The position numbers and the translations under genes are program-made. The notes below the pieces were generated by a model, which saw only the letters and a program-made list of their open reading frames with translations, was not told the DNA's origin and searched no databases. This document shows positions 35,852-45,100 of a stretch of 64,000 nucleotides of DNA, piece after piece (position 1 is the stretch's first letter; every line of letters begins with the position of its first letter). Origin of the DNA: Planctomycetales bacterium (GTDB taxonomy: Bacteria > Planctomycetota > Planctomycetia > Pirellulales > Lacipirellulaceae); contig JAGQOW010000004.1 of assembly GCA_020427155.1 (NCBI GenBank), positions 18,875 to 82,874 of the forward strand, in the 5' to 3' direction.

Positions 35852-36213
35852 TCCCCCTATCGATGGGGCATTGTCAAATACTGACTCGCCGTAGCACCCC
35901 TCTCGTGCGATTCCGCACGTCCATCCCGCTCCCCCAGGTCATCCTGGCTAGGGAATGCCAACTGCCTATGAATATGGCATTGAAAGGTGCAAATCGCGTT
36001 CCCCAAACGCTTTCCACGACACCAAGAGCGCCTTCTCCCACAACTGAGGCACCGTAGCCTACCCAGCATCGAATCACTCCAATCAGGTCCTTAGGCTCTC
36101 ACGGGAGAAAGCGACCAATGTCTTTTACCTATGCAGCCCGTTTAGCGAGGTGGATGCCACGGAGAGGAGTGGCTAAGACTGGGACAACTCTTCTGATCAG
36201 AGGGATAGGTTAC

Positions 36214-36320
36214 TATTGATCCCTGCGCTGCTAAGGAGCCCCCGCCAGAGACGTTTGCTGGTGGGTAGGAAGGCGTTTCCGGCGGGGGCCCTGGGCCCAT
36301 TCGAAGCGCAGGGTTCAATA
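36214..36320. ncRNA. Candidate structured RNA or palindromic element
   Basis: The outer arms 36214-36229 and 36305-36320 are complementary at 15 of 16 positions. Nested inside, 36236-36246 and 36281-36291 are complementary at 10 of 11, with a strong GCCCCCGCC/GGCGGGGGC core. A 34-base apical region and a short GGGCCC-type palindrome (near 36286-36297) remain. Two coaxial helices in a 107-base span with no coding capacity fit either a folded RNA or a mobile palindromic element. No known RNA family is recognised. Confidence 0.45.
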
Positions 36321-36729
36321 GATGCCTGGAGGATGGTATTACTTGGCCACGATTAGCAATGAAAGCCGTCGCAGGTGGGTGGACGCCAATCAGGGCGGCT
36401 TCTTCAAAGCTCTCGAACTGGCCAACAACAACTTGGGAATTGAGCAACACCCAAAGGGGGGGATTTGCCAAAGCGGAAGGGGAAAAGGCCGAATGGCGTC
36501 AAAAAGCATTACCTGTCAGATGTCGGGAGCGACTTATGACGTTCCATTGACACGGTGCTTGGGCAGGTGAATTACCCTTCGGCAAAGATTGGCAGCCGGG
36601 AAGAAAATGAGAAAAAACCTTCATTTACTTGCCACAGCAGATTGTCTTGGCATTACAATGAGCGCCGTCTAGGGCCTGTGGCCCTTGCTGGGCATTCCGA
36701 AGGTTTTTTCTATTTCTCAGGGGGAACTA

Positions 36730-37248
36730 ATGATGCGACTTTTCTGTCTGCCGTTCGTGCTGCTACTGCTCCTCAACTCCTCATCCGCCATCGCCGAACA
36801 AGAATTGATCGGCACCACCCAGATCGTAACCGGGCAGATGCTCGACGCGCACTACCCGAACCTTGTTTTCGATCCCGGTCGCAAGGTGCTTTCCTTTACA
36901 GGCGAAGCCCGGGTGGTCAATGCCCCGCTCACTCAAGCGGCAATCCTAGGAATTCACTTTGATTATCTCGATCAGAATGGCATCGAGCAGATCGTACCCT
37001 TGCCGAATTTCTATCAGGAAGCGATTCCCGCCGACGGCACGTTGGTAACGATCAACGCGGGTCCCGTGATTCTCCCTTACTGCCCTGATCTGGTAAGCAT
37101 CCACTTCGAACTGATCCAGCCAGAAGATGCCATCGTCGAGTTTCAAGGTATCTTCGACCACACCTGCATCCCCATCCCCGAGCCAACGACACTGTCGCTA
37201 GCCTTGCTCGGCGGGATCGTCGCCGTGCGGCGACGTCGCGTGGGTTAG
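36730..37248 (+). CDS. Small PEP-CTERM exported protein
   Basis: A 172-residue protein. ATG 36730 follows GGGGG closely, and a signal peptide begins at once (RLFCLPFVLLLLLNSSSAIA). The mature domain of about 120 residues has alternating beta-strand character (VLSFTGEARVVNAPLTQAAI, GIHFDYLDQNG, VSIHFELIQPEDAIVEFQG) and two Cys residues, with no known domain. The C-terminus is IPEPTT, a hydrophobic helix (LSLALLGGIVAV) and RRRRVG, the exosortase sorting signal. It has its own terminator at 37320-37364. The frame's upstream extension to 36685 is not needed. Confidence 0.85.
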   Translation: MMRLFCLPFVLLLLLNSSSAIAEQELIGTTQIVTGQMLDAHYPNLVFDPGRKVLSFTGEARVVNAPLTQAAILGIHFDYLDQNGIEQIVPLPNFYQEAIPADGTLVTINAGPVILPYCPDLVSIHFELIQPEDAIVEFQGIFDHTCIPIPEPTTLSLALLGGIVAVRRRRVG

Positions 37249-37319
37249 TGCAAGGCGACTCGATAGCCACTGCTGCTTTCACAGCAACCGTGGCCTTATA
37301 GTTAAAACTTACGAAAGCC

Positions 37320-37364
37320 CCGCGCCAGTAGACCCAGTCAGGTGCTATCGGCGCGGTTTTTTAT
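37320..37364 (+). terminator. Rho-independent terminator of the small PEP-CTERM gene
   Basis: CCGCGCC at 37320-37326 pairs with GGCGCGG at 37350-37356, followed by TTTTTTATTT. It is 72 bp past the stop at 37248. Confidence 0.85.
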
Positions 37365-37491
37365 TTCTAAGTGCCATTGTCCATGGCAGCCGGGGCTAGA
37401 AGAGTAAACCCCACATCCCGCACCGCGTTTGAGTACGAGAAACCAATAGAAGGCTGAGTAAATAACCATACGGAAAAAACACGTCAGCAAT

Positions 37492-37527
37492 AAAAAACCC
37501 CGCCGAACACCGAGGTGTTTGACGGGG
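37492..37527 (-). terminator. Rho-independent terminator on the minus strand
   Basis: The arms 37498-37510 and 37515-37527 pair at nearly every position (one mismatch, one G-T) across a four-base loop. On the minus strand the stem is followed by TTTTTTA. There is no annotated gene directly upstream except the tiny frame at 37577-37666, so it suggests a short transcript from the 37.6-37.8 kb region. Confidence 0.75.
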
Positions 37528-37576
37528 CCGGAACAGAGAAGAGGCCAAGGTGTCTACCGTGGGGGGATAAAAGAGA

Positions 37577-37666
37577 TTAGGCAATTGCCTTCCGCAAATC
37601 TGCGGACAGGAAACGCTGGTAAACTCCTTTAGCCAACAACTGTTCTGCTAGGAAGATCATACTCAT
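37577..37666 (-). CDS. Candidate 29-residue small protein
   Basis: A short frame of 29 codons (ATG 37666, TAA 37577) below normal size limits. It encodes an amphipathic, mostly helical peptide with a hydrophobic start (MSMIFLAEQLLAKGVY), then QRFLSADLRKAIA. The reasons to consider it are its position directly upstream of a well-formed terminator on the same strand (37492-37527) and the lack of any other gene that this terminator could serve. The ribosome site is weak. Its function is unknown, and it could equally be part of a noncoding small RNA. Confidence 0.3.
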   Translation of the reverse strand: MSMIFLAEQLLAKGVYQRFLSADLRKAIA

Positions 37667-37825
37667 TTAGTGGCTCGTGTCCAGCTTTCTGGCCAACTTC
37701 TTTGTGAAAAAAGCGGTAGATGAGACCGAGTCGATCTGCTGTAATCGACGTTATTGCTTGAAACGTAAAGCTTTACGGCGCTCGACCTGTGCCTGGCTTG
37801 TCCATTTAGGAAGTTGACGCGAAAT

Positions 37826-38614
37826 ATGCCGAATCTCGACCACTTGAGTGCCACTTGTGAGGCTGCCATACGTGCTGGGGCTCGGGAGCTGATGGCTTGG
37901 AAGGGCCGGTTTTCGACTCGCGAAAAGGCTGCCCGTGATCTGGTGACCGATGCCGATTTGGCCTCTCAAGAAGCCATTCGTAAGGCAATTCGTCAGGAAT
38001 TCCCCGATCACGGTTTTCTGGGTGAGGAAGATCCCAATATGGAGCAACTGGATCGCCCTTACTGTTGGATTGTCGACCCACTCGATGGAACTACCAACTA
38101 CGTTCATCATTACCCTTTCTTTGCAGTATCTGTAGCAGTAGCTCAAGCTGGCCAATTAGTAGCAGGGGGCGTTCTCGATCCAATTCAGGACGAGTATTTT
38201 GAGGCCTCTTTGGGGCAAGGAAGCAAACTCAACGGGCAGCCGATTGCTGTAAGCAACACGGTTGCTCTGGAAGAATCGTTATTGGCTGTGAGCCTCCCCC
38301 CAAGCCCCCAACTTGACGATCTTGACGTGAGGGCATTTCTTCAGGTGGTCCCCCGGTGTCAGGCAGTCCGCCGGACTGGCTCGGCGGCACTCAATCTGGC
38401 CTATGTTGCTTGTGGGCGGTTAGACGCACATTGGGCTCATTTCATCCATCCCTGGGACTCGGCGGCAGGCATCTTATTGGTCCGCGAGGCAGGGGGAGTC
38501 GCCACAGCCGCTGCGGGCGGAGAATTTCGGCTGGCCGAGGCTGACTATCTTGTCGGTGCCACCCGCCAACTTCACGAGACGCTTCTACCGCTGATTTCCG
38601 GCACAAATGGCTGA
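37826..38614 (+). CDS. Inositol monophosphatase family protein
   Basis: A 262-residue soluble, magnesium-dependent phosphatase of the IMPase/FBPase superfamily. The two metal-binding signatures are present: FLGEEDP near 70 and WIVDPLDGTTNYVHH at about 83-97. The C-terminal IHPWDSAAGILLVREAGG supplies the third metal Asp, and DLVTDADLASQEAIRK matches the N-terminal family motif. The ATG at 37826 is preferred to the TTG at 37814, since AGGA at 37808-37811 is too close to the latter. It could act on inositol phosphates, histidinol phosphate or another sugar phosphate; nothing near it settles the question. It precedes the giant secreted genes by 133 bp on the same strand. Confidence 0.92.
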   Translation: MPNLDHLSATCEAAIRAGARELMAWKGRFSTREKAARDLVTDADLASQEAIRKAIRQEFPDHGFLGEEDPNMEQLDRPYCWIVDPLDGTTNYVHHYPFFAVSVAVAQAGQLVAGGVLDPIQDEYFEASLGQGSKLNGQPIAVSNTVALEESLLAVSLPPSPQLDDLDVRAFLQVVPRCQAVRRTGSAALNLAYVACGRLDAHWAHFIHPWDSAAGILLVREAGGVATAAAGGEFRLAEADYLVGATRQLHETLLPLISGTNG

Positions 38615-38747
38615 ATTAGGCCAAGATTCTAGCCTCCTGGCACGAATTGAGTTTTGACGATTGTTCCCGAGCATAGGATAATGAGCTTGGGTAGCTCATC
38701 TTTCCCGCCGACTCAATACGATCCCTGCCTTTGCTTCTGGTTTCGCC

Positions 38748-41700
38748 GTGCGTCTCGGTATTTTAACCCTTTGGTTCCTCGCAATATGCGCGGCCATCAC
38801 TCTGTGTCGACCGGCTCCAGCACAAGAGCCAGCAGCAGGGTCGAGCGCCGATCCGCCTATACAATCGGAGTCAGTGGCCGAGGAGGAGAAGTCTCTGGGC
38901 GAGTCAGCCGAGAACTCTGCCGCGCTCTGGGAGGCGGCGGACTCCCCATCCGTTTCTGGCCCAGACGTTTTCCTACTGCCCGACGAGCAAGGGACCTTGC
39001 GGAAAGTCCTCGGTTTTCGGTACGAGGACTTCCTGAAGGCCTGGCAACAGCGCAACCAGATGGCAGCTGGGAGACCACCCACGCACTTGCTCGAGCGCAT
39101 CGAAGTAACGGGAGACACCACCGACACGCATGCCAATCTGCAAATCAACGTGGAGATTCTGCCCCAAGTCGGCGGTTGGATCAAGGTTCCTCTAGATTTG
39201 CCAGCTTTCCTGGTGCAGGAATGGGATCTCAGCGAAAAAACCGAGAACGAGTGCCTGGTCTTCGATGTCGAGTCGGATAGCCACCTGCTATGGATGAACT
39301 GCAAACCCGATGTGGTCAGAAAACTACGACTCCAAGGCCTTTCTAAGCTCAACCTCACTCCGACCGATCTAAGTTTGGAACTGAAGCTCCCTCATGCTGC
39401 AAAATCAGAGTTTGTTCTGCAGGTACCTAGCGAGAATGCCCAGTTCGAGGTTTCGCCAGGGGTAGATATTGAAACCATTGCCATCGATGAACCAGGCACA
39501 AAAGTCCGGATCTTTGGGCAAGCCCGACCGTTAAGACTCCATTGGAACACTTCGGAACGAAAAGAGTCTACAGGCGACACCGTGGTCGAAGTGCTGGATC
39601 AATTGGCCGTTCAGATTGATCGACAACGCTCGTACTACGAGGCCGAACTTAAGATCAATAGTTATGGCAAGCCTCTCGAACGATTGCAGGTGCGGCTTCC
39701 CATTGGTGCAAAGCTGACGGAGAGGCAACAGACTGAAGAGTTCCGGATCGTCGAAAAATCGCTAGATGCCGAACTGGGAGACATTGTTGAGATTGAGCTA
39801 TCCCAACCGCACAGCGATCCCTGGGTTTTGCGGCTTTCTGCCGAGCAGCCGCTGTCGACCGGCCAAGTCGATCCTGACAGCGCTGAAGCCGATGCGGAGT
39901 ATCGGCTTACGGGCTTCAAGGTGTTGAACGCTTTCAGGCAGTCGGGCACGCTCGCACTTCATGTGGAAGAACATCTACAAGCCTATTTCGACCTTGAGGG
40001 AGACATCGAACAGACGCCCAAACATCCCATCTCTTGGGCGCTGCCATCGAGCACTCCTTTGGCCAGCTTCAATTACTCGAGGGCCCCTTGGGCATTAGTG
40101 GTTCACACACTCGGACGACAACAGCGAGTCAGCGTTACGCCTGACTACAAGATACAACTACGGCAAGGCGAAGCAGATTTACGGGTGGGACTCGACTATC
40201 AGTTCGCCGGAGCGCAGACGTTTACTGTCCGCATCGACATGCGCGGCTGGGAGCTGACCGATGCCCCAATCGAATCGAATGGATTGATCGACCCTGACAA
40301 GGTTTTCGAGAAACCGGGGGGACTACTTGTGCTGTCGTTGGTCGACCCCAATGTCCAGCAGCTTCGACTCGGACTGTCTCTAAGACGTAGCGTCGAACTT
40401 GGACACCGGACGATCCCGCTGCCTGCCGTTCAGGAGGCATTCGTTCTCCCGGGGCAGTTAAGCGTAGCGGTCGATCCCTCGATCCAGGTGACCCCAACGA
40501 TTGTCGCTACCGAAGGAGTCAGCGTGGTCACCGATTCGGAAGTCATGTCCAATTCAAATGGTAACGACGATGCCAGTGACACGATCTATTTGCGTACCTT
40601 CCTTCCACGTGCGGCCTTGAGTGCAGAACTCAAGCTGCGAGATCGCCAGGTTGCCACCAATATGTCAACCCTGGTTGAGGTGTCCCAGCAGTCACTCCAG
40701 GTCCGCCAGCAGTTGAATTACGAAGTGAAGTATCGACCCACCCAACTGTTACTACTTCAACTTCCTGAATCATTGTGGGACAACGAAACTCTCGAAGCTC
40801 AGCTTGATGGAGAACCTTTGCAATTCCATATCGACAGCTTGAACGGAAGCCCTGCTGCCGACGAGCGCATTGCTCCACCAGCAGCTCCCGATGCCAAGGT
40901 GCGTCAACTGCGAATTCCCCTGCCCAGACCTCGGGAGGATCGATTTCAGCTTGAATTCAGTTATGCAGTTCCTTGTCCCGATCTGGCGGCAAAGTCGATC
41001 TCGCCATTAGTGCTTCCGCTGATCTCTCCCGACGACTTGGTGCGCACCAACCAAGTCGTAATCCACACTTCGAAACCGATTCGCGCAAGTCTCAATCAAA
41101 CCGCCGGCGAAGGTCCCTGGAGTGCGAATACCGAAACTGAACCGGCAAGCTCGGACAAGACGTCGATGCAGATCAAAGGTGGAGGAAGAGCCACTTCTTT
41201 GCCGCTACTGCTGCAAGTCGACTCCTTAGAAGACGTCGAGTTCCCCACCCTGGAGAGCGCGTGGCTACAGACATGGATGGTGGGCGATCAGCAGCAGATA
41301 CGATCGGCTTTTCGCTTTCGCACTTCGCAACAGACCGTTTATGTCCAACTCCCCACGAACCTCCAAAAGGAGTATGTGGAAGTCTTGATGGACGGTTCGC
41401 TTGCCGAATTCGAACTGCAAGCCAACCGCAGAATTGCGATCGCCGTAGACGGCCATGAGGAACGCACGTGGCACACAATAGAAATCCGATACCAACAGCC
41501 GGCACGTATCTCTAGCTGGAGTCCCTTGAGATTGCGGCTCCCACGTCTAGAGTGTCGTTCGACCAGCGCTCATGTCTACTGGCAATTAGTCCTCCCTCGT
41601 GGCTGGCATACCGTTCGCTCCCCGAGCCAACTCATTGCAGAAGCCCATATCGGTTGGAACCAGTTCCGCTGGGGACGCCAACCGACACTTTTCCAGCAGG

Positions 41701-42182
41701 ATCTAGAGAGTCTGACGCGCGCTACGGCTGCTCCGCCACCGCCGGAATCGACCAATCAGTACTTGTATCATGGATTAGCGCTTCCCCACGAGATCGACGT
41801 CTGGGTTGTCTCTTATCTGTGGCTCGTGATTTTGAGTTCGCTGGCGATGTTTTGCCTCGGACTGCTGTGGCTCTACACCTCAGTGGCAAAGCAAGTCCCC
41901 TTCTGGCTTGTCGTGGGCTTGTTATTGGCCTCAATCGTGGTTAGTTATCCTGAGCTGTCGCTCTTGGCGGTCCAAGCTATTTTCTGGGGCGGGCTCATGA
42001 CCTTTGCAGCTGTCTCGCTGCGCAGATCGCTAAGTGATCGGCTTCGACCCGACCTGCTCTCTACCCCGATCAGTCGCCCAGCCTCGACCGCCGTTACAGA
42101 GTCGTGGATTCATGGCCAGGGCGACCTGCCCTTCGACGAAGAATCGGAAACCACCTCGATCCAGGCCGGTGGTCCTGTGTAA
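38748..42182 (+). CDS. Giant exported, membrane-anchored protein, unit A
   Basis: An 1144-residue protein starting at GTG 38748 with a signal peptide (RLGILTLWFLAICAAITLC, cleavage near PAPAQ). An acidic linker (about residues 26-70) follows. Then comes FLLPDEQGTLRKVLGFRYEDFLKAW and some 900 residues of alternating polar and hydrophobic beta-rich sequence without family hits that I recognise. Near the C-terminus are at least two hydrophobic helices (about 1025-1090, for example YLWLVILSSLAMFCLGLLWLY and VGLLLASIVVSYPELSLL), then a charged cytoplasmic tail. Topology: exported body, C-terminal membrane anchor. Its TAA shares an A with the ATG of the following giant gene, so the two are translated together. 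The function is unknown; a cell-envelope scaffold is my guess. Confidence 0.75.
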   Translation: MRLGILTLWFLAICAAITLCRPAPAQEPAAGSSADPPIQSESVAEEEKSLGESAENSAALWEAADSPSVSGPDVFLLPDEQGTLRKVLGFRYEDFLKAWQQRNQMAAGRPPTHLLERIEVTGDTTDTHANLQINVEILPQVGGWIKVPLDLPAFLVQEWDLSEKTENECLVFDVESDSHLLWMNCKPDVVRKLRLQGLSKLNLTPTDLSLELKLPHAAKSEFVLQVPSENAQFEVSPGVDIETIAIDEPGTKVRIFGQARPLRLHWNTSERKESTGDTVVEVLDQLAVQIDRQRSYYEAELKINSYGKPLERLQVRLPIGAKLTERQQTEEFRIVEKSLDAELGDIVEIELSQPHSDPWVLRLSAEQPLSTGQVDPDSAEADAEYRLTGFKVLNAFRQSGTLALHVEEHLQAYFDLEGDIEQTPKHPISWALPSSTPLASFNYSRAPWALVVHTLGRQQRVSVTPDYKIQLRQGEADLRVGLDYQFAGAQTFTVRIDMRGWELTDAPIESNGLIDPDKVFEKPGGLLVLSLVDPNVQQLRLGLSLRRSVELGHRTIPLPAVQEAFVLPGQLSVAVDPSIQVTPTIVATEGVSVVTDSEVMSNSNGNDDASDTIYLRTFLPRAALSAELKLRDRQVATNMSTLVEVSQQSLQVRQQLNYEVKYRPTQLLLLQLPESLWDNETLEAQLDGEPLQFHIDSLNGSPAADERIAPPAAPDAKVRQLRIPLPRPREDRFQLEFSYAVPCPDLAAKSISPLVLPLISPDDLVRTNQVVIHTSKPIRASLNQTAGEGPWSANTETEPASSDKTSMQIKGGGRATSLPLLLQVDSLEDVEFPTLESAWLQTWMVGDQQQIRSAFRFRTSQQTVYVQLPTNLQKEYVEVLMDGSLAEFELQANRRIAIAVDGHEERTWHTIEIRYQQPARISSWSPLRLRLPRLECRSTSAHVYWQLVLPRGWHTVRSPSQLIAEAHIGWNQFRWGRQPTLFQQDLESLTRATAAPPPPESTNQYLYHGLALPHEIDVWVVSYLWLVILSSLAMFCLGLLWLYTSVAKQVPFWLVVGLLLASIVVSYPELSLLAVQAIFWGGLMTFAAVSLRRSLSDRLRPDLLSTPISRPASTAVTESWIHGQGDLPFDEESETTSIQAGGPV

Positions 42183-45100
42183 TGACTGAACCTTTAAAAG
42201 AAGCTCAACGGGCAGTAACGCCCCGGTGGCCTCTGATTGTGGCCCACTGCCTGGTTGTGCTGTCTTTGACTCTTGCTTGGGCGCCTGTGACTTTTGGGAT
42301 CGAGGCAGCCAGTTTGAAGCATGCGGCTGAGGCAAATCATGCCAACGGCTTTCGACGAGTTTTTGTTCCTGCTGATGAGCCTGAAGAGTGGCCAATTGGC
42401 GAAGAGCACTATCTACCGATTTCAAAGGCCGAGTTTCAACGTTTGATTGAACAGCTTGAATTGCGTCTTGCTAACAACGGCATCGCGAGAGCAAGATTAA
42501 CCGGGGGCGTTTATCACGCTGAGCTTTTGGAAGATCAACTCCTCGTTGGCCATGCCGTCCTGGAAGTTCAGAATTCGTCGGACGAGCCCCAATTATTACC
42601 CCTGTCTCCGCTCAACGTGTCGGTCTCTACTGCTTCCTGGAACCATAATGCCGCGGAACAGGCGGAGATGGGCATTTGGCAGTTGGCTGATGACCAACAG
42701 GTCCAGGGAGTTCTGGTAGATCACACGGGTAGCTTGCAGATAGATTGGCAACTCCGTGCTTCTGCCTGGAACTCATCAAGCACCGAGTTCGCCCTGGAGT
42801 TGCCTGTCGCAGTGCCTCAAACTTTAGCGATTGTCGTACCAGCCAGTCACACGGTCGTCGTCAAATCGGGTGAACTCTTTCGGACCGACGAGCTACCTGA
42901 GGGCACGGCCCGGTGGTGGTTCCATTTGTCGCCGACACCGGCTCATCAGATAAGAATCCTCCGGCAATCGGAATCGACTTCCAAACGCATCCTGCCGCAA
43001 GCTTCCCGTTCGACGACTTACCGCTTCGATCGAGGAGGATTGTCGCTCGAGACTTCGCTACGACTGGATTCGCATGAAGCTCCTGTGGGTGACTTGGCAT
43101 TCGCGCTTAGCGGTGGTCTAAAAGTCGTATCGGTTGCCATTGACGAGTCGGCTGCCTCCTGGCGGATCGATGAGAGCCCGAACGGCACTAGATTGATTAT
43201 TGAACGAACGCCGTCGCGCGAGTCACTGGCAGTCGAGGTCCGCGCCATTGCCCAACACCAATACGACCAGCCTTGGCAGCTTCCAGCCATTCGACCCCAA
43301 GAAGTATCCTGGTCTGAAGGAAGCATTCGTTTATCGATCCCTCCCGACCTGGAACTCTGTTCGCTTGTTCCCCGGCAGGCGTCCTTGCTCCGAATCGACG
43401 GGCTCTATGGAAGCCCTGCGCTTGAAGAGATTTACGACGTTCAGGAGTGGTCGAGCGACGCCTCTTTGGAAGTTGTCTTGTCTCAACGTGAACAGCAATT
43501 GACAATTCGCTCGGGAACAACGATCGCCGTCGATCCTGAAGATTCGGAATTAGGCGGCTCTGATGCGAATGAGTCGACGGGACTGACTGCGGTCGAACTC
43601 ACTTCGCTTGGCCGAGACGTTTATCAACTCGAATTAGATGTTTCTCCGCATTGGACCATTGAGTCGGTCAAAGCAACTCCTCCGTCAGCACTCAGCGATT
43701 GGCATTTGCTCGAAGAGCGTGGGCGTCGCACCATGCGTATTCAGCTCAGCGAACCCGTTCGACTCGCCAATCCGTTGAAGCTAGAGATCGCTTCTCGAGC
43801 CGCCAAGCCGGGCCCTCTGCTGCCAACGAGTGCAGGGAAACTTTCGCCGCTCAGATTCCTCAATGGGAGGTACGCCCGCCGACTGCTGCTACTGAAAAGT
43901 CGTCAACGAGGGCAGCTCGAGCTTATTCGCGGCTTGGATCATCTGCATGTGGCAGCAGAAGCGATTGATGCCGGCGACTTGCAGATCCTCCCCGAATCTG
44001 GCGACGGTGTGTTGCTGGACCTGACGCATCTTAGCGAAGAAGAACCTATTGAATTGCTCGCACGGTCGGATCGCTATCACGCTGTGGTAAACGCCGAAAT
44101 TGAGATGCTCGCCGACTCGTTCAACCAGCGCTACCAGCTCGACTGCAGCCCGATTTCAGGAGTCGTTTCCGAAGTCGTCGTTCAGTTCGATGAACCGCTT
44201 CCAGATACCGTGCAGTGGAACCTGGTCGGGCGCCGAGGAGGGGTCGTAGCGACACGAATGGACTCACGGGATTCTGACGAATCTACACCGAGCAAAGGAA
44301 CTGTCTATCGCCTGCAACTTCCAATCGCACTCGATGGCCCGTTCAGCCTCGAAGCCGAGCATTCCAGCTCCAACGGGAATTCCCTGAGTTGTAATTTGCC
44401 CTCGCTTCCAGAAGCATCCGACTGGCGTGGACAGGTAATCGTACGAGGTCCGCTTGAAGGCACAAGAATCGACGATCGGAACTGGACTCCGATTGCTTAC
44501 CAAGAAGTGGCAGGGGAAGAATCAGATGCTCCGGAAAGGCCTTTTCTGCCTGTTCTCGGATGCTATCGCTTGGAATCAGATCAGAGCCAGCGAGCCACTC
44601 TGACAGAACGACTGGTTGTAAGTCGAATTATACCTAAGCCTTCCGAATCGAGTCTTTTTGCCTGGATGGCAGACTTTCAATCGTATTATGCCGTTGATGG
44701 CGCTGCGATCTATTTGGCAACTTACTACCTGGAGAACTCCGGCTCGACAGGAGCCGATCTCCTTTTGCCTGACAATTCTCTCTTACAGGAAGCTTGGATT
44801 GATCAGCAACATTTTGAACCGCGTGAAGTGCTGGTTGAAAACCAGATTTGCCGATTTCATTTCGACGGCAATCGACGTTTTCTTACTCTCTCAGTCAAGT
44901 ACGCCGTTCGCCACGTTCCACTCGAACATCAGGCGACGTTGAAACCTCTGCTGCCAGAATGTTCGTTTTCTGCTGATTTAGGAAGATTGACGTTGTGGAC
45001 TCCTGCTCAGTACCAGCTTGGACTTGCTGGAGAAGAAAAACTACGCCTCTCGTGGTTTGAGCGACTTTTCGGACCGCTTTCACGATCGACTTCCCGATTG

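Larger units (their letters stand above)
35758..36729. other. Gene-poor stretch of about 970 bp
   Basis: No open frame here combines a ribosome site, a signal peptide or a domain; the six or so frames of 60-135 codons overlap one another in different frames and look random. What is present: the hairpin at 35813-35851, the large imperfect inverted repeat at 36214-36320, and the region just upstream of the PEP-CTERM gene at 36730. It is divergent: the operon of surface proteins runs left, the small PEP-CTERM gene runs right. Confidence 0.55.
37249..37825. other. Intergenic stretch with two terminators
   Basis: It holds the terminator of the small PEP-CTERM gene, a minus-strand terminator and the candidate 29-codon frame. 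The remaining part (37667-37825) is upstream of the inositol monophosphatase gene and presumably carries its promoter. Confidence 0.5.

Noticed and set aside
35874..36077. 67-codon minus-strand frame with Gly/Trp-rich content
   Set aside because: It looks somewhat protein-like, but there is no ribosome site, no family and it overlaps two other short frames.
36142..36471. 109-codon minus-strand frame in the gene-poor stretch
   Set aside because: Pro/Ser-rich and without a ribosome site; it runs across the palindromic element and overlaps another random frame on the plus strand.
36322..36570. 82-codon plus-strand frame in the gene-poor stretch
   Set aside because: No signal peptide, domain or ribosome site; starts inside the right side of the inverted repeat area.
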